Positions 36,243 through 45,280 are shown, counted from the first letter of the stretch. The stretch is DNA of 57,542 bases from Clostridiales bacterium (GCA_020063565.1 JAICDB010000015.1:1-57542); one strand, 5' to 3'. Notes: generated by a model from the sequence alone, not told the origin. Numbers and translations: made by a program.

Positions 36243-37211
36243 TTAATCCCAAATTTTTTGTATTTTAACATTTCTAAAGAAATACCTAACGATCTCTTCA
36301 GGAGACCTGCCGTCTTCTGCCAGTTTTCTTGCACCCCACTGGCTCATTCCAACACCGTGTCCGTAGCCTCTACCCCTTATAACTAATCTACCGTCTATAA
36401 CATTCATTTCCTCTACCAGTGTAGAGCGCATTCTATCCTTACCTAAAGCAAGTCTTAAGCCATTACCGCTTATGGTGGTATAGCCCATTTGTACCCTGGT
36501 TATTCTACCTGAAGGTCCTTTGGATATTACTTTAACCCCTTGAATGTTTCCGGGATCGGAACCTGTTTGCTGCTTTATCTTTTGACGAACTTCACTTAGA
36601 GGAAATTCCGCTGTCCAGGACTTGTTTTCCGGTTCAGTTATTTGAAAGCCCGGATCTTTAACACTCTTAATGTAAGGGGTTTTTTCATCCTTGTAGTCCA
36701 AACCTTCCTGTGCACTGGCTGCAGTTTGCCCTCCGGCATCCGCATGGAACCAGCCGTTAATTAATCTGCCATTATATGTTACAACTTCTCCCCTTGTCAT
36801 ATTAACAGCCTTTTCCACCCTGTCGTTTATTCTAGCAGCATCGTATGCCTGAAACTCTTCTACATCGGTGGAAGCATCGGTACCTCTTTTTTCAACTCCA
36901 CCCTCTTCTATCTTCTTTAATGTAAAGGTACGTGCCAAAATGGCCTGTGCAGCAAGTGCCCTTTCAGGCCAGGTAGGATCCATTTCAGTCGCCACAACAC
37001 CTTTAATATATTCTTCAAGTTTAATCTCTTTTGTTTTACCTGTTTCTGCTACGTACAGCGATATCGTGGGTTCCTCTTTGTATCTTTCAGCGAGTTCTTT
37101 ATTTCTCTCCACTTCAGGCTTTCTAGCAACATTTTGACAGGCAATTCCCATCAATAAAAAAACGGCTAGTAGAGGTACTGTGCAGACTATAGGTAACTTC
37201 CCTTTTAGCAT
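36243..37211 (-). CDS. spoIID: Stage II sporulation protein D
   Basis: Lytic transglycosylase that acts on wall peptidoglycan during engulfment. 322 residues. An N-terminal membrane/lipoprotein-like segment (VPLLAVFLLMGIAC) is followed by the SpoIID domain: LEEYIKGVVATEMDPTWPERALAAQAILARTF with the catalytic glutamate, GWFHADAGGQTAASA, and the end GRGYGHGVGMSQWGARKLAEDGRSPEEIVRYFF. Length and motifs match. In Bacillus it is located elsewhere, so its place between rqcP and the selenium cluster is specific to this lineage. Confidence 0.95.
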   Translation of the reverse strand: MLKGKLPIVCTVPLLAVFLLMGIACQNVARKPEVERNKELAERYKEEPTISLYVAETGKTKEIKLEEYIKGVVATEMDPTWPERALAAQAILARTFTLKKIEEGGVEKRGTDASTDVEEFQAYDAARINDRVEKAVNMTRGEVVTYNGRLINGWFHADAGGQTAASAQEGLDYKDEKTPYIKSVKDPGFQITEPENKSWTAEFPLSEVRQKIKQQTGSDPGNIQGVKVISKGPSGRITRVQMGYTTISGNGLRLALGKDRMRSTLVEEMNVIDGRLVIRGRGYGHGVGMSQWGARKLAEDGRSPEEIVRYFFRNVKIQKIWD

Positions 37212-37309
37212 TATATCATTCCTCCAGTATAAGTGATTATTTTACAGTTATTATTTTCTAAAAGGGAAGATGTTATACAGCTTTAGAACATATACTACGG
37301 CAAAACAGC

Positions 37310-37552
37310 TTATCTGATTTCTTTATACATTTCCTTGGCCTTGGCTGCCGGTACATTATTCTTCGTTTCCAGTATTTCCACTTCTAAAATTCTATGACCA
37401 AAATTAATTGCCAATTTATCACCAACTTTGACATCTGTCCCTGCCTTCGCAGGCCTGCCGTTTATTTCAACATTTCCCGCATCACAAATTTCTTTTGCCA
37501 GGGTCCTTCTTTTAATGATGCGGGAAACCTTTAAAAATTTGTCAAGGCGCAT
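37310..37552 (-). CDS. rqcP: S4-domain RNA-binding protein RqcP (YabO)
   Basis: 80 residues. MRLDKFLKVSRIIKRRTLAKEICDAGNVEINGRPAKAGTDVKVGDKLAI is a complete S4 domain. RqcP binds 50S subunits with RqcH and supports alanine tailing of stalled nascent chains. It is the yabO position in the yab gene series. It starts four bases after the upstream exporter gene stop. Confidence 0.92.
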   Translation of the reverse strand: MRLDKFLKVSRIIKRRTLAKEICDAGNVEINGRPAKAGTDVKVGDKLAINFGHRILEVEILETKNNVPAAKAKEMYKEIR

Positions 37553-37556
37553 GATA

Positions 37557-38243
37557 TCACTCCTTATAAGGATTATTTAATTTGTATTTTCCTTTATGTT
37601 CTTGTTTTGTTTTCCTGGTTAAGAAAACTATGTAACCAATTACAATAGTTGTTACAACTGAAATTGTTGCTATTCTCATATATGTATCTAAAATATACTC
37701 AAATAATCCCAAATAACCAAACAAAATAAAAATTGCAGCTGATAATAATTTTACAGTTTTTTCAGGAATACTTTTCCCAAATACTACGCCAATAACAATT
37801 CCAATTATATTTGAAATCATCATACCTAGAGTAGTACCTATTAAAACCCACCATAGAGAGTTATATTTAGCTGCTAAGGCTATACTTGCTAATTGAGTCT
37901 TATCTCCCATTTCAGCAATAAAAAATGCAATGGTCACTGTCCAAAAAGGAGTAAAATAATCTTTTTTATCTTCTCCTTCCAATTTATCACCACGAATTGT
38001 CCAAAGTCCAAAAAACACAAAAGATAGCGAAGCAAGAATTTGAACATAATTAAGAGGTATAACTGTAGTAAGATAATTTCCAAAAGCTACTGCTAAAAAA
38101 TGATTGACTACTGTTGCTGCAAAAACTCCCGCTAAAACCGTTCTGGCTTTAAATCTTGTAGCAAAAGCCATCCCTAATAATTGAGTTTTGTCTCCCATTT
38201 CAGCCAGTACGACAAATAATGTTGAAGCCCATAATATATTCAT
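37557..38243 (-). CDS. GDT1/UPF0016-family manganese exporter
   Basis: 228 residues, six helices in two repeats, each with the family signature EMGDKTQLL (residues 10-18) and EMGDKTQLA (near 111-119). These acidic motifs bind cations. Bacterial members export Mn2+, which agrees with the manganese riboswitch in the leader. It is transcribed from the promoter at 38419-38447 into rqcP. Confidence 0.92.
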   Translation of the reverse strand: MNILWASTLFVVLAEMGDKTQLLGMAFATRFKARTVLAGVFAATVVNHFLAVAFGNYLTTVIPLNYVQILASLSFVFFGLWTIRGDKLEGEDKKDYFTPFWTVTIAFFIAEMGDKTQLASIALAAKYNSLWWVLIGTTLGMMISNIIGIVIGVVFGKSIPEKTVKLLSAAIFILFGYLGLFEYILDTYMRIATISVVTTIVIGYIVFLTRKTKQEHKGKYKLNNPYKE

Positions 38244-38275
38244 TATTGTAGCCCCTCCTTAATTAAAATTATATA

Positions 38276-38394
38276 TAAAAAAGACCTATAGGTATGCAAA
38301 AACATACCATAGGTCTCGTTTAGCAAAACTTTGCCGACGATGCCAGGCTTATTGGCCAGTTTGTTGACACCGTCCATTGAAACTACTCCCCTAT
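38276..38394 (-). promoter_or_regulatory. yybP-ykoY manganese riboswitch 1
   Basis: On the minus strand, AGGGGAGTAG at the 5' end, the GCCTGGCATCGTC segment and AACGAGACC are the conserved parts of the yybP-ykoY aptamer. A GACCTATGGTATG/CATACCTATAGGTC terminator with six T follows. Mn2+ binding prevents termination, so the exporter is made when Mn2+ is high. Confidence 0.92.
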
Positions 38395-38418
38395 AGTGAG
38401 TAATTTTTTTATAACGTA

Positions 38419-38447
38419 AGTATAAATTAATTTTTAAATTTTTACAA
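38419..38447 (-). promoter_or_regulatory. Promoter of riboswitch 1 transcript
   Basis: TTGTAA (38442-38447), 17 bases, TATACT (38419-38424) on the minus strand, 25 bases before the aptamer. Confidence 0.65.
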
Positions 38448-38541
38448 GTAAAAATATTATTTTTATTCCTATCTCTATGCTCTATGATTCCAAAAAGTAT
38501 TATAAGTTAAAAACAGCCCGGGTTTCCCATGTTAGTATTTC

Positions 38542-39309
38542 TTATTTCAGCTCCGGTTCCTCATTTTGGGTTTGGGATAAAAACCATCCCCCGATTGCAA
38601 TTAACAGCATAACCGCCCAAAATGTAATCTTCCACTCTGGGGTTTTAGGAAATTTCTCAGATAATACGGCCAACTCAGGGTGGGAAAGAGTATAAATGGC
38701 CAGTTTAATTCCGACCCAACCTACTATCAGATAAGCAGCAGTTTCTAATCCAGGCTTACGGTGAAGTAAATTTACAAAATACGTTGCTGCAAAACGCATT
38801 ATAACAAGCCCAATAAAACCTCCACCTAAAACCACGAAGAATTTTCCACCGTCTAAACCTCCTATAGCTGGTAAATTGGTATTAGGAAGTGTAATTGCCA
38901 GGGCAACTGCAGCCAGAATAGAATCTACAGCAAATGCTATATCAGCTAATTCTACTTTCAAAACGGTCGTCCAAAAACCTGCTCCTTGGTTAGTTTGCAA
39001 TTTTTCTGCTTTATCTTTGGAAGTAAAGAATTTCTTGACTATGTGGTTTATACTCAGAAAGATCAAGTATACTGCTCCTATGGCTTGTACTTGCCACACC
39101 CCGACAAGAGATGAAATAATAAACAAGGAGAAAAATCTGAAGATAAAAGCCCCTGCTAAACCATAAAATAAAGCCTTCTTTCTCTTTTCTTCGGGAAGAT
39201 GTTTAACCATTATTGCCATAACTAGTGCATTGTCGGCGGCTAGAATTCCCTCCAAACCAACAAGAACCAGTAAAACCCACCCATACTCTAAAAAAAGAGT
39301 TAAATCCAT
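38542..39309 (-). CDS. TerC/Alx-family membrane protein, putative manganese exporter
   Basis: 255 residues, about seven helices. GLEGILAADNALVMAIMVKHLPEEKRKKALFYGL and LADIAFAVDSILAAVALA contain the acidic membrane residues that define TerC proteins (YkoY/YceF group). In Bacillus, such proteins export Mn2+ and load exoenzymes. The ATG at 39309 is chosen since AAAGGAG directly abuts an upstream TTG. It has its own manganese riboswitch. Confidence 0.92.
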   Translation of the reverse strand: MDLTLFLEYGWVLLVLVGLEGILAADNALVMAIMVKHLPEEKRKKALFYGLAGAFIFRFFSLFIISSLVGVWQVQAIGAVYLIFLSINHIVKKFFTSKDKAEKLQTNQGAGFWTTVLKVELADIAFAVDSILAAVALAITLPNTNLPAIGGLDGGKFFVVLGGGFIGLVIMRFAATYFVNLLHRKPGLETAAYLIVGWVGIKLAIYTLSHPELAVLSEKFPKTPEWKITFWAVMLLIAIGGWFLSQTQNEEPELK

Positions 39310-39388
39310 ATTTTCCAACTCCTTTCATCATATTATTTTTCTCACCGTTGATGGTAATTATAAAATCCCTAACAGTATAAACCAGAAC

Positions 39389-39417
39389 GGCCTTTACCAA
39401 TATTTTTGGTAAAGGCC
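39389..39417 (-). promoter_or_regulatory. Second hairpin between riboswitch 2 and terC
   Basis: GGCCTTTACCAA and TTGGTAAAGGCC form a perfect 12-pair stem with a five-base loop, 10 bases past the riboswitch terminator. Its CTTTACC arm repeats the sequence in that terminator (GGTAAAGGTCTC side), so the two could exchange strands. Confidence 0.6.
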
Positions 39418-39427
39418 ATATATATAA

Positions 39428-39562
39428 AAAGGAGACCTTTACCCTTGATATGATTAAATATCAAGGTAAAGGTCTCACTTTAGCTAAGGCTAAGGTAATA
39501 CCGGGCTTTTAAGCCGTAATGTCGATATTACCACCATATATAGGCAGTTACTCCCCTTTACA
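39428..39562 (-). promoter_or_regulatory. yybP-ykoY manganese riboswitch 2
   Basis: On the minus strand, AAAGGGGAGTAACTGCC begins the aptamer, with ACGGCTTAAAAGCCCGG, GGTATTACC and GTGAGACC following. The expression platform is a 20-pair stem around GAGACCTTTACCTTGATA and its complement, then CTTTTTAT. Same logic as riboswitch 1, here for terC. Confidence 0.9.
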
Positions 39563-39589
39563 ATCTTAAATTATTATTTTTGCAAGGGA

Positions 39590-39618
39590 ATTATAACATT
39601 TTTAAGGATAACAATCAA
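39590..39618 (-). promoter_or_regulatory. Promoter of riboswitch 2 transcript
   Basis: TTGATT (39613-39618), 17 bases, TATAAT (39590-39595) on the minus strand. No other signal is seen between here and the toxin gene at 39793. Confidence 0.75.
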
Positions 39619-39792
39619 TATTAAAATCTCTGTAAAAAAACCTGCAACCCATACTAGGTCCCCTCAAAAATGTACTTTGCAATTTATGGGTTATTTGATA
39701 ATCCCAAAAAGTTGCGATATCCATACTGCTTTCCTTCTTGATAACCTTTGCCTTCTATTGTCGGGTTCTTTATCTCTTATCTCCTATTTTTC

Positions 39793-40059
39793 TTATACAC
39801 TCCTGTAAGCTTCCCGCCGGTGTAGAACTCGGAGAGCATAAACAGTGACTAGACCATTCTCATCAATCTTTAAAATTACTCGATAATTACCAACTCTTAA
39901 ACGCCATGTATCTTCTGTACCTTTAAGCTTTTTTAAATCTACTCTTTCCCTATCACTGATCATTTGTTTTAATGCATCTGTAACACGTTTTTGTGTGTTC
40001 TTATCAAGTTTTTTCAGATCCTTTTTCGCTTTTAGAGTTATTTCTAAATGCCAGTTCAT
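39793..40059 (-). CDS. RelE/ParE-family toxin
   Basis: 88 residues, normal length. WHLEITLKAKKDLKKLDKNTQKRVTDALKQMI then LKKLKGTEDTWRLRVGNYRVILKIDENGLVTVYALRVLHRREAY is the RelE fold, with the basic residues (R, K, R) expected of an mRNA-cleaving member. The ATG overlaps the antitoxin stop by four bases. It probably cuts mRNA on the ribosome unless bound by the partner. Confidence 0.88.
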   Translation of the reverse strand: MNWHLEITLKAKKDLKKLDKNTQKRVTDALKQMISDRERVDLKKLKGTEDTWRLRVGNYRVILKIDENGLVTVYALRVLHRREAYRSV

Positions 40060-40322
40060 TCGATGCCTAGCTCCTTAACAACCTCTTCTAAGGGTTGAGT
40101 TCTACCAGCTCTAATATCTTCCTCTGCGTCTTCAATTGCTTTTTTCTCTTCTTCAGTTAGAGGTTCATCATCATAAACCGGGTCAGCCAGGTGTTCACTT
40201 AAAGTACGTAAATTTTTACCTGCATTTGAGAGTATAAATTCAATAAACCTTTTAACAGCTATAGTTTCTTGGTCTGGTAGATCATCAATCATACGGTGGA
40301 GTTCCTCTTTGATTACACTCAA
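40056..40322 (-). CDS. Antitoxin partner of the RelE-type toxin
   Basis: 88 residues, strongly acidic. The first half (ELHRMIDDLPDQETIAVKRFIEFILS) could form a short dimerisation or DNA-binding helix pair. The second half (DDEPLTEEEKKAIEDAEEDIRAGRTQPLEEVVKELG) is the toxin-wrapping part commonly seen in such antitoxins. TTG start. The order antitoxin then toxin is standard. Autoregulation is likely, but I cannot see the operator. Confidence 0.82.
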   Translation of the reverse strand: MSVIKEELHRMIDDLPDQETIAVKRFIEFILSNAGKNLRTLSEHLADPVYDDEPLTEEEKKAIEDAEEDIRAGRTQPLEEVVKELGIE

Positions 40323-40678
40323 TTTGAACCCTGGTTACTAAAATCTACACAAATCTGAAAGGTCGCTACCGAACCAGGAAAAAGGTAACATACTGTCCGG
40401 CACTCAAATTAAAAAATTAACTTTAAAAATACTTGTATCATTTTCCAAATGTAGTTACGTTTAATACAAACTAAATTTCTGAGTTGAGTGCTGGATTCTG
40501 CCAGAAGATGTAATTTTCTATTATTCACCTAAAGTGAAAGATAATCCGGCAGTTCCCTGTTAGGGACAGCAAGTGCAGCAAACCATTCCTTCTTTCGGTC
40601 AGTTCGCTGCCAGGCTTAAGTAACCAGGTCTACACCTCCCTTAATGTGAATTGGTAGCTTTTTAATTCGAGTATTTTG
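40323..40678. other. Gap with an inverted-repeat element
   Basis: CCGGCACTCAA (40401-40411) and TTGAGTGCTGG (40477-40487) are inverted (10 of 11 match) around a 65-base AT-rich core. The termini resemble those of the nested palindrome at 189-288. A second, G/C-richer patch (40555-40620) has local palindromes (TTCCCTGTTAGGGA). No gene. Confidence 0.35.
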
Positions 40679-40759
40679 TTAACAACGTTCCACTTCTGCA
40701 ATCCCCTTAACCTTTTCAAGTATATCTTCAAGCAAAACGCCGATCTGGTTTTCCTTCAT
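40679..40759 (-). pseudogene. Remnant of a small gene (26 codons)
   Basis: An ATG at 40759 opens MKENQIGVLLEDILEKVKG and stops after 26 codons. The start resembles small coiled proteins beginning with a QIGVLLEDI-type helix in this group of bacteria. It has AAAGGGTTGATT-like sequence upstream but no clear ribosome site. It may be the truncated 5' end of such a gene. No recognisable continuation is found downstream. Confidence 0.35.
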
Positions 40760-40956
40760 TGGCAATCAACCCTTTATTAAAAGTTATTTTTATTTTACCA
40801 CATGAAATGGTTATTTTCAGCCCCTGCTTCCCCCCTGTGACTGAGTTTTATCTCTAGGCTTTAGACGAGAATGACAAGTGAGTTACTAAAAATATTACAG
40901 GTGGTTTATTATAACCGTTATTCACAGAACCCTGCTGAGCATAATTTAATAGTAAT

Positions 40957-40988
40957 AAAAAATCAGGTTCGTACGAACCTGATTTTTT
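40957..40988. terminator. HU terminator (bidirectional)
   Basis: AAAAAATCAGGTTC and GAACCTGATTTTTT form a perfect 14-pair stem with loop GTAC directly after the HU gene. Confidence 0.9.
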
Positions 40989-40989
40989 A

Positions 40990-41265
40990 TTACTTGGCTA
41001 CTGCTTCTTTTAATGCTTTACCTGGCTTGAAGGCAGGCACTTTAGTTGCAGCGATCTTGATTTCTTCTCCTGTTTTAGGGTTACGTCCTGTACGTGCAGC
41101 CCTGTCTCTTACTTCAAAAGTACCAAAACCAACAAGCTGTACTTTTTCACCATTTGCCAAAGCTTCTTCAATACTTCCAAATAGTGCGTTAATTACCTTT
41201 TCAGCATCCTTCTTTGTAGTTTCTGATTTCTCAGCAACTTTACTAACCAATTCAGCTTTATTCAA
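40990..41265 (-). CDS. hup: DNA-binding protein HU
   Basis: 91 residues. [69 protein letters not shown] is the full histone-like fold with the DNA-binding arm [10 protein letters not shown]. It bends and compacts DNA. The TTG at 41265 with TAGGAGGG before it is the true start; a longer reading would add a non-homologous tail. It lies between mazG and rqcP, a common clostridial order. Confidence 0.96.
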   Translation of the reverse strand: MNKAELVSKVAEKSETTKKDAEKVINALFGSIEEALANGEKVQLVGFGTFEVRDRAARTGRNPKTGEEIKIAATKVPAFKPGKALKEAVAK

Positions 41266-41350
41266 AGCTATCCCTCCTAATTTAATAGATAACACTTTTA
41301 GTTAATTCGTGAAAAACCAAGAAAATCCTGCCTTTGAAGTAATTTTTCGC

Positions 41351-42823
41351 TTATTTTATAAACAAATTTTTAGCTTCATTCCATAATTTATCCATTTCCT
41401 GTAAAGACATATTCTCCAAAGACAAATTTTTTTCTCCGGCTACTTTTTCTATGTACCTAAATCTTTTCACAAATTTGTTAATTGTATACGTCAGCGCTTC
41501 TTCGGGGTCGACTTTTAAAAATCTGGCATAGTTTACTACTGCAAAAAGTACATCACCCACTTCCTCAAAAGTATTATCCTTGTCACCTTTTTCTTGTGCC
41601 TCTTGTAATTCATGTAACTCTTCATGTACCTTTTCCCGGGGCCCTCTAATATCAGGCCAATCAAAACCTACTTTAGAAACTTTAGATTGAATTTTTTCAG
41701 CCCTTAAAAGCGCAGGTAGTCCCCTTGGAACATCAATTATAGATTGCTGCTCACTCTCTTTCTTCTCCTCTTGTTTTATCTTTTCCCAGGTCTTTTTTAC
41801 TTCTCCTGCAGTTTTCAGGTTTAGCTCTCTAAATACGTGAGGATGCCTGCGAATCATTTTTTCAGTAATTTCTGCAATTACGTCATTAATTGTAAAGCTA
41901 TCATTCTCCTTTGCCAGCCTGGCATGAAAGACTATCTGTAATAGTAAGTCTCCCAACTCTTCCCGTAATTTATACATATTATTCTCTTCAATTGCTTCAA
42001 TTACCTCATAAGTTTCTTCAATTAAGTACCTCTTTAAGCTTTGATGGGTCTGTTCCTTATCCCACGGGCAGCCGTCAGGCCCCCTGAGCTTGTCCATAAC
42101 ATTGACAATTGGGTCCAGTGGATACAGGGCAGGGGTAAGACCCGGTACATAAAGAGAAGTTAAATGATCAACCCACTCTCTCCTGTCTATTTCAAAGAGA
42201 GGCATTGTTTCTATTATTTCTTCATTTTCCACACCTGCCGCCCTGACTAAAGTTACAGGATGTTCATCATCGTAATAATCCATTAATGTGAGCTTCAAAT
42301 CTGAAGCAACCATGCGGTTATAGACCTGGGTAACCAAAAGTGACATCCTTGCCTGCAAGGAATTCTTATCAAGCTTTAAGGCATCCGTTATAAATAGACC
42401 TGAAGTCGGATCAATTTTTAAAGCTGCATAAACGGCTTCCAGCCCGCTGGCGGCAGGAATGATTTTGATATTGATACAATTGTCCTTAGCTTTTTGTAAA
42501 AGCTTCTCTACGCTGCTTTCTGCAACTGTAGGATTGCCGGGTACCGCATAGGCAACAGTTTCGGCTTCTCTATTATATTCTTTTAAAAGTGTTGTTGCAA
42601 TATGTTCATAAACATCTTCAAAGTGAGTAAGCTCGTCATAAAGATAATCAAATGTCTGAAATTTAATTCCTTCATCAGGTAATTTTTCCACGCCGGGGTG
42701 CCTTGAGGTTCTCAAAAAGACCTTCCCGGTCTCCTTTAAAACTCGCAAATTATAGGGAGGAATATTTTCAAATCCCCCGGGTCCCAGTCCAACTACTACT
42801 ATCTCACCTTTTTTAATTGCCAT
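41351..42823 (-). CDS. mazG: Tetrapyrrole methylase-MazG fusion (YabN)
   Basis: 490 residues. The first about 225 form a SAM-dependent tetrapyrrole methylase-like domain (IVVVGLGPGGFENIP; AYAVPGNPTVAESSVEKLL). The rest holds two MazG domains. The first has GCPWDKEQTHQSLKRYLIEETYEVIEAIE and EELGDLLLQIVFHARLA, with the EExxE metal site. The second is near 385-460. It should hydrolyse non-canonical or aberrant NTPs. The fusion is typical of Firmicutes YabN. One base separates it from spoVB. Confidence 0.95.
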   Translation of the reverse strand: MAIKKGEIVVVGLGPGGFENIPPYNLRVLKETGKVFLRTSRHPGVEKLPDEGIKFQTFDYLYDELTHFEDVYEHIATTLLKEYNREAETVAYAVPGNPTVAESSVEKLLQKAKDNCINIKIIPAASGLEAVYAALKIDPTSGLFITDALKLDKNSLQARMSLLVTQVYNRMVASDLKLTLMDYYDDEHPVTLVRAAGVENEEIIETMPLFEIDRREWVDHLTSLYVPGLTPALYPLDPIVNVMDKLRGPDGCPWDKEQTHQSLKRYLIEETYEVIEAIEENNMYKLREELGDLLLQIVFHARLAKENDSFTINDVIAEITEKMIRRHPHVFRELNLKTAGEVKKTWEKIKQEEKKESEQQSIIDVPRGLPALLRAEKIQSKVSKVGFDWPDIRGPREKVHEELHELQEAQEKGDKDNTFEEVGDVLFAVVNYARFLKVDPEEALTYTINKFVKRFRYIEKVAGEKNLSLENMSLQEMDKLWNEAKNLFIK

Positions 42824-42824
42824 T

Positions 42825-44417
42825 TTATCGCCTCACTAAACCTATTTTTACTGCGCTTTTGGCAAGTGTTTCGCCTACTACAGGTATCATTTCCAAATCC
42901 CTGGCCCTTACGGCACCTGTTAAAAGCACCAAGCACCCATAGACAACTGCACCTAACAATACTGCCAGTACGGTTCCAATGGAATCTCCCATGGTTTTGT
43001 AAACAGCATTGTAAAAGCGGTCCACTATAAACGCCATAGCCGCTGTTGAAGCCAGGGGGCCGGCCAGTACTCCAAACCACTTAATTCTAAAGGTACTGAC
43101 CCGTTTCATATCTATGTAGTTTAATATAAATGCTATCAAAAATCCACAGACAGTTGCAAAGGCCGCCCCTCTAATTCCTATAGCAGGAATTGCAGTAAGC
43201 CAGTAATTTAACGATACCTTGACAACAGCACCTATCAAAAGGTTCTTAACAGGTAAGTATGTTTTTGACATACCCTGCAGTACGGCGGCAGAAGTCTGGT
43301 AAAGCCCCAGGAAAAGTGCGGCAGGCGCCAGTACTGCCAGCGATACGCCAACTTCAGCAATATCATATAACAATACACTGATGGGTGTTGCAAGTACCCA
43401 TAAACCTGCTGCCGCAGGCAGGCCCAGCAAAAGTGTAATTCGAAAGGCCGCACTGAGGCGACTCTGCAAGAGAGCCCACTGTCTTTTTGTGACAGCTTCA
43501 GATATTGCCGGCACCAAACTCACTGCCAACGATACTGTGATAATGGTTGGCAGGTTTATCAAAGTATTTGCCATCCCGGAAAGCTGCCCAAACAGTTCCG
43601 TGGCCCGCGTCATGCTGTAGCCTGCATCCTGGAGGCGTAAAGGAACAATGGTAGCATCAATTACCTGCATAACAGGCATAACAAGACCACCGAGAGAAAG
43701 CGGAAGCGCTATGTACGCTATTCTACCAACTACCTTCAGAAATCCTTCCTGAGAGACTCCGGATTTTCTATTTATTCCCCTTTTACGGGGAAATGTAATA
43801 TAAAAAAAGATAAGAACTAAAAGTGCAAATACACTTCCGACAACCGCCCCAAAGGTTGCCCCCGCTGCAGAAAACTCAACTCCGTAAGGTAAAAGCATGT
43901 AAGCTGCAATAAGCACCGTGGTAACCCTGGCAAATTGTTCTATTACCTGAGATACTGCCGTGGGAACCATTGTTTGTTTTCCTTGAAAAAACCCTCTGAA
44001 GGCAGAATTTATTGCAGTTATAAAGATTGCCGGGGAAATGGCAATTATGGCATAAAATGCCCTTTTATCATTGAGGATTTTATTTGCCAGCAGGTAAGAG
44101 TTATTATATAAAAGCAGTGTAAAAAGCGCACCAGTAATAGCAAGCATGATAACTGCTATTCTAAAAATACGCATACCGCCCCTGTAATCACCCCGGGCCT
44201 GTTTTTCAGCCACAAGGATGGAAATTGCCACGGGAATACCTGCAGTAGATACTGCAAGTATCATTGTATATATAGGATATGCCATTTGATACAGTCCTAA
44301 TCCTTCCCCGCCAATTAACCGCGCTAACGGGATCCTGTACAGGGCGCCCATTATTTTGCTAACAAATCCGGCTAAAGACAAAATAAAAGCTCCCTTTAAA
44401 AAACCCTGCTCCTCCAA
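42825..44417 (-). CDS. spoVB: Stage V sporulation protein B-type flippase
   Basis: 530 residues, about fourteen membrane helices of the MATE/MOP-flippase (Wzx/MurJ) fold. The opening GAFILSLAGFVSKIMGALYRIPLARLIGGEGLGLYQMAYPIY is characteristic of the SpoVB/YabM family. It probably flips lipid-linked wall precursors, during sporulation or in growth. TTG start at 44417 after GGAGGGGAG. spoVT, which precedes it in Bacillus, is not seen here. Confidence 0.92.
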   Translation of the reverse strand: MEEQGFLKGAFILSLAGFVSKIMGALYRIPLARLIGGEGLGLYQMAYPIYTMILAVSTAGIPVAISILVAEKQARGDYRGGMRIFRIAVIMLAITGALFTLLLYNNSYLLANKILNDKRAFYAIIAISPAIFITAINSAFRGFFQGKQTMVPTAVSQVIEQFARVTTVLIAAYMLLPYGVEFSAAGATFGAVVGSVFALLVLIFFYITFPRKRGINRKSGVSQEGFLKVVGRIAYIALPLSLGGLVMPVMQVIDATIVPLRLQDAGYSMTRATELFGQLSGMANTLINLPTIITVSLAVSLVPAISEAVTKRQWALLQSRLSAAFRITLLLGLPAAAGLWVLATPISVLLYDIAEVGVSLAVLAPAALFLGLYQTSAAVLQGMSKTYLPVKNLLIGAVVKVSLNYWLTAIPAIGIRGAAFATVCGFLIAFILNYIDMKRVSTFRIKWFGVLAGPLASTAAMAFIVDRFYNAVYKTMGDSIGTVLAVLLGAVVYGCLVLLTGAVRARDLEMIPVVGETLAKSAVKIGLVRR

Positions 44418-44906
44418 GAAGAACTCCCCTCCTTTCCCACCTCCTTTTCTATAATATAACCTTCTGAAAGAAAATAGAAGTTATAATATAAAAAGAAATG
44501 GCTAGCTCCTTTTTTATTGTAGAAGTGAAAAAGATGAAAAAGGAACATAGCCATTAAATTTATTCCTAAACTAGTTTCTATAAATAAAATACACTTGTTA
44601 AGTATGCTGAGAGTTTAAAGGCAGGGCACAGAGAAGGTAGATACATATATTGTTATTATAGAAGAAATATGAAAGGGGTGCTAAATTAAGTAGGGATAAC
44701 AATAAAATGTGATATAACTTCATATTACTTATAGAATATAAATAAACCTAAACCAAGTAAAACCAATTATAATTTAAGTAAATACTAGGTTATGCTTTCT
44801 GCTTCCATGGCTTAGCAAAATGCCTAGTATATTATAAATAGTTTTGAGAACCTTTAACGCTAATGGAATAACATAACCTTAATTTTCCTGCATCTTTAGT
44901 TTTTAA
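44418..44906. other. Gap at the border between backbone and catabolic island
   Basis: 489 bases without a convincing gene. It holds the long hairpin at 44497-44555 and a looser inverted pair ATACTAGG/CCTAGTAT (44782-44830). The rest is AT-rich. In Bacillus, spoVT would be near this place; no trace of it was found in any frame. Confidence 0.5.
44497..44555 (-). terminator. Long hairpin, possible terminator
   Basis: AATGGCTA pairs with TAGCCATT and TCCTTTTT with AAAAAGGA (16 pairs in two blocks, 22-base loop). On the minus strand TCTTTTTA follows. It may stop transcription coming from the DUF3870 gene before spoVB. Confidence 0.45.
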
Positions 44907-45236
44907 TTATTTATTTGCTACAGTATCTTTATATCTTTCAATAGCAGATTTTACAGCTTGAAGAATTGCCCCCAGAGAAGGAATAGACATATGCTTTTTG
45001 CATTTGCTTGCTAGATTTTCAAAAGGTTCATCAACACAATAACCTTTAATTAAATCCTGCAAGACCTCATTAGTAAGACTAGAAACAACACTAAACTGAG
45101 ATTTAATAATGCGATTGCTTGATTTATCAATTAACAATGTAACACCAATATACTTATACATTTCATTTAACGGAGTTCCTTTTGGTGTCACTGCAAAACC
45201 ACTTACCAAGACATAATCATCTTTTAATATATCCAT
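44907..45236 (-). CDS. DUF3870-like protein
   Basis: 109 residues. VLVSGFAVTPKGTPLNEMYKYIGVTLLID, then IIKSQFSVVSSLTNEVLQDLIKGY and ILQAVKSAIERYKD follow the DUF3870 pattern. The function is unknown; relatives tend to stand beside catabolic gene clusters. It has its own promoter, although it follows the activase gene in the same direction. The ATG at 45236 is preferred over a GTG nine bases upstream. Confidence 0.75.
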   Translation of the reverse strand: MDILKDDYVLVSGFAVTPKGTPLNEMYKYIGVTLLIDKSSNRIIKSQFSVVSSLTNEVLQDLIKGYCVDEPFENLASKCKKHMSIPSLGAILQAVKSAIERYKDTVANK

Positions 45237-45280
45237 TAGCCCCACCCTGTTAATGACTATTAATAATATTCTATACTAAA

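Noticed and set aside
36868..37137. Plus-strand reading frame opposite spoIID, and many similar frames opposite other genes
   Set aside because: They lie antisense to well-supported genes, have no ribosome sites and encode low-complexity serine-rich sequences.
44418..44906. spoVT expected upstream of spoVB
   Set aside because: No AbrB-like sequence in any frame of this gap.
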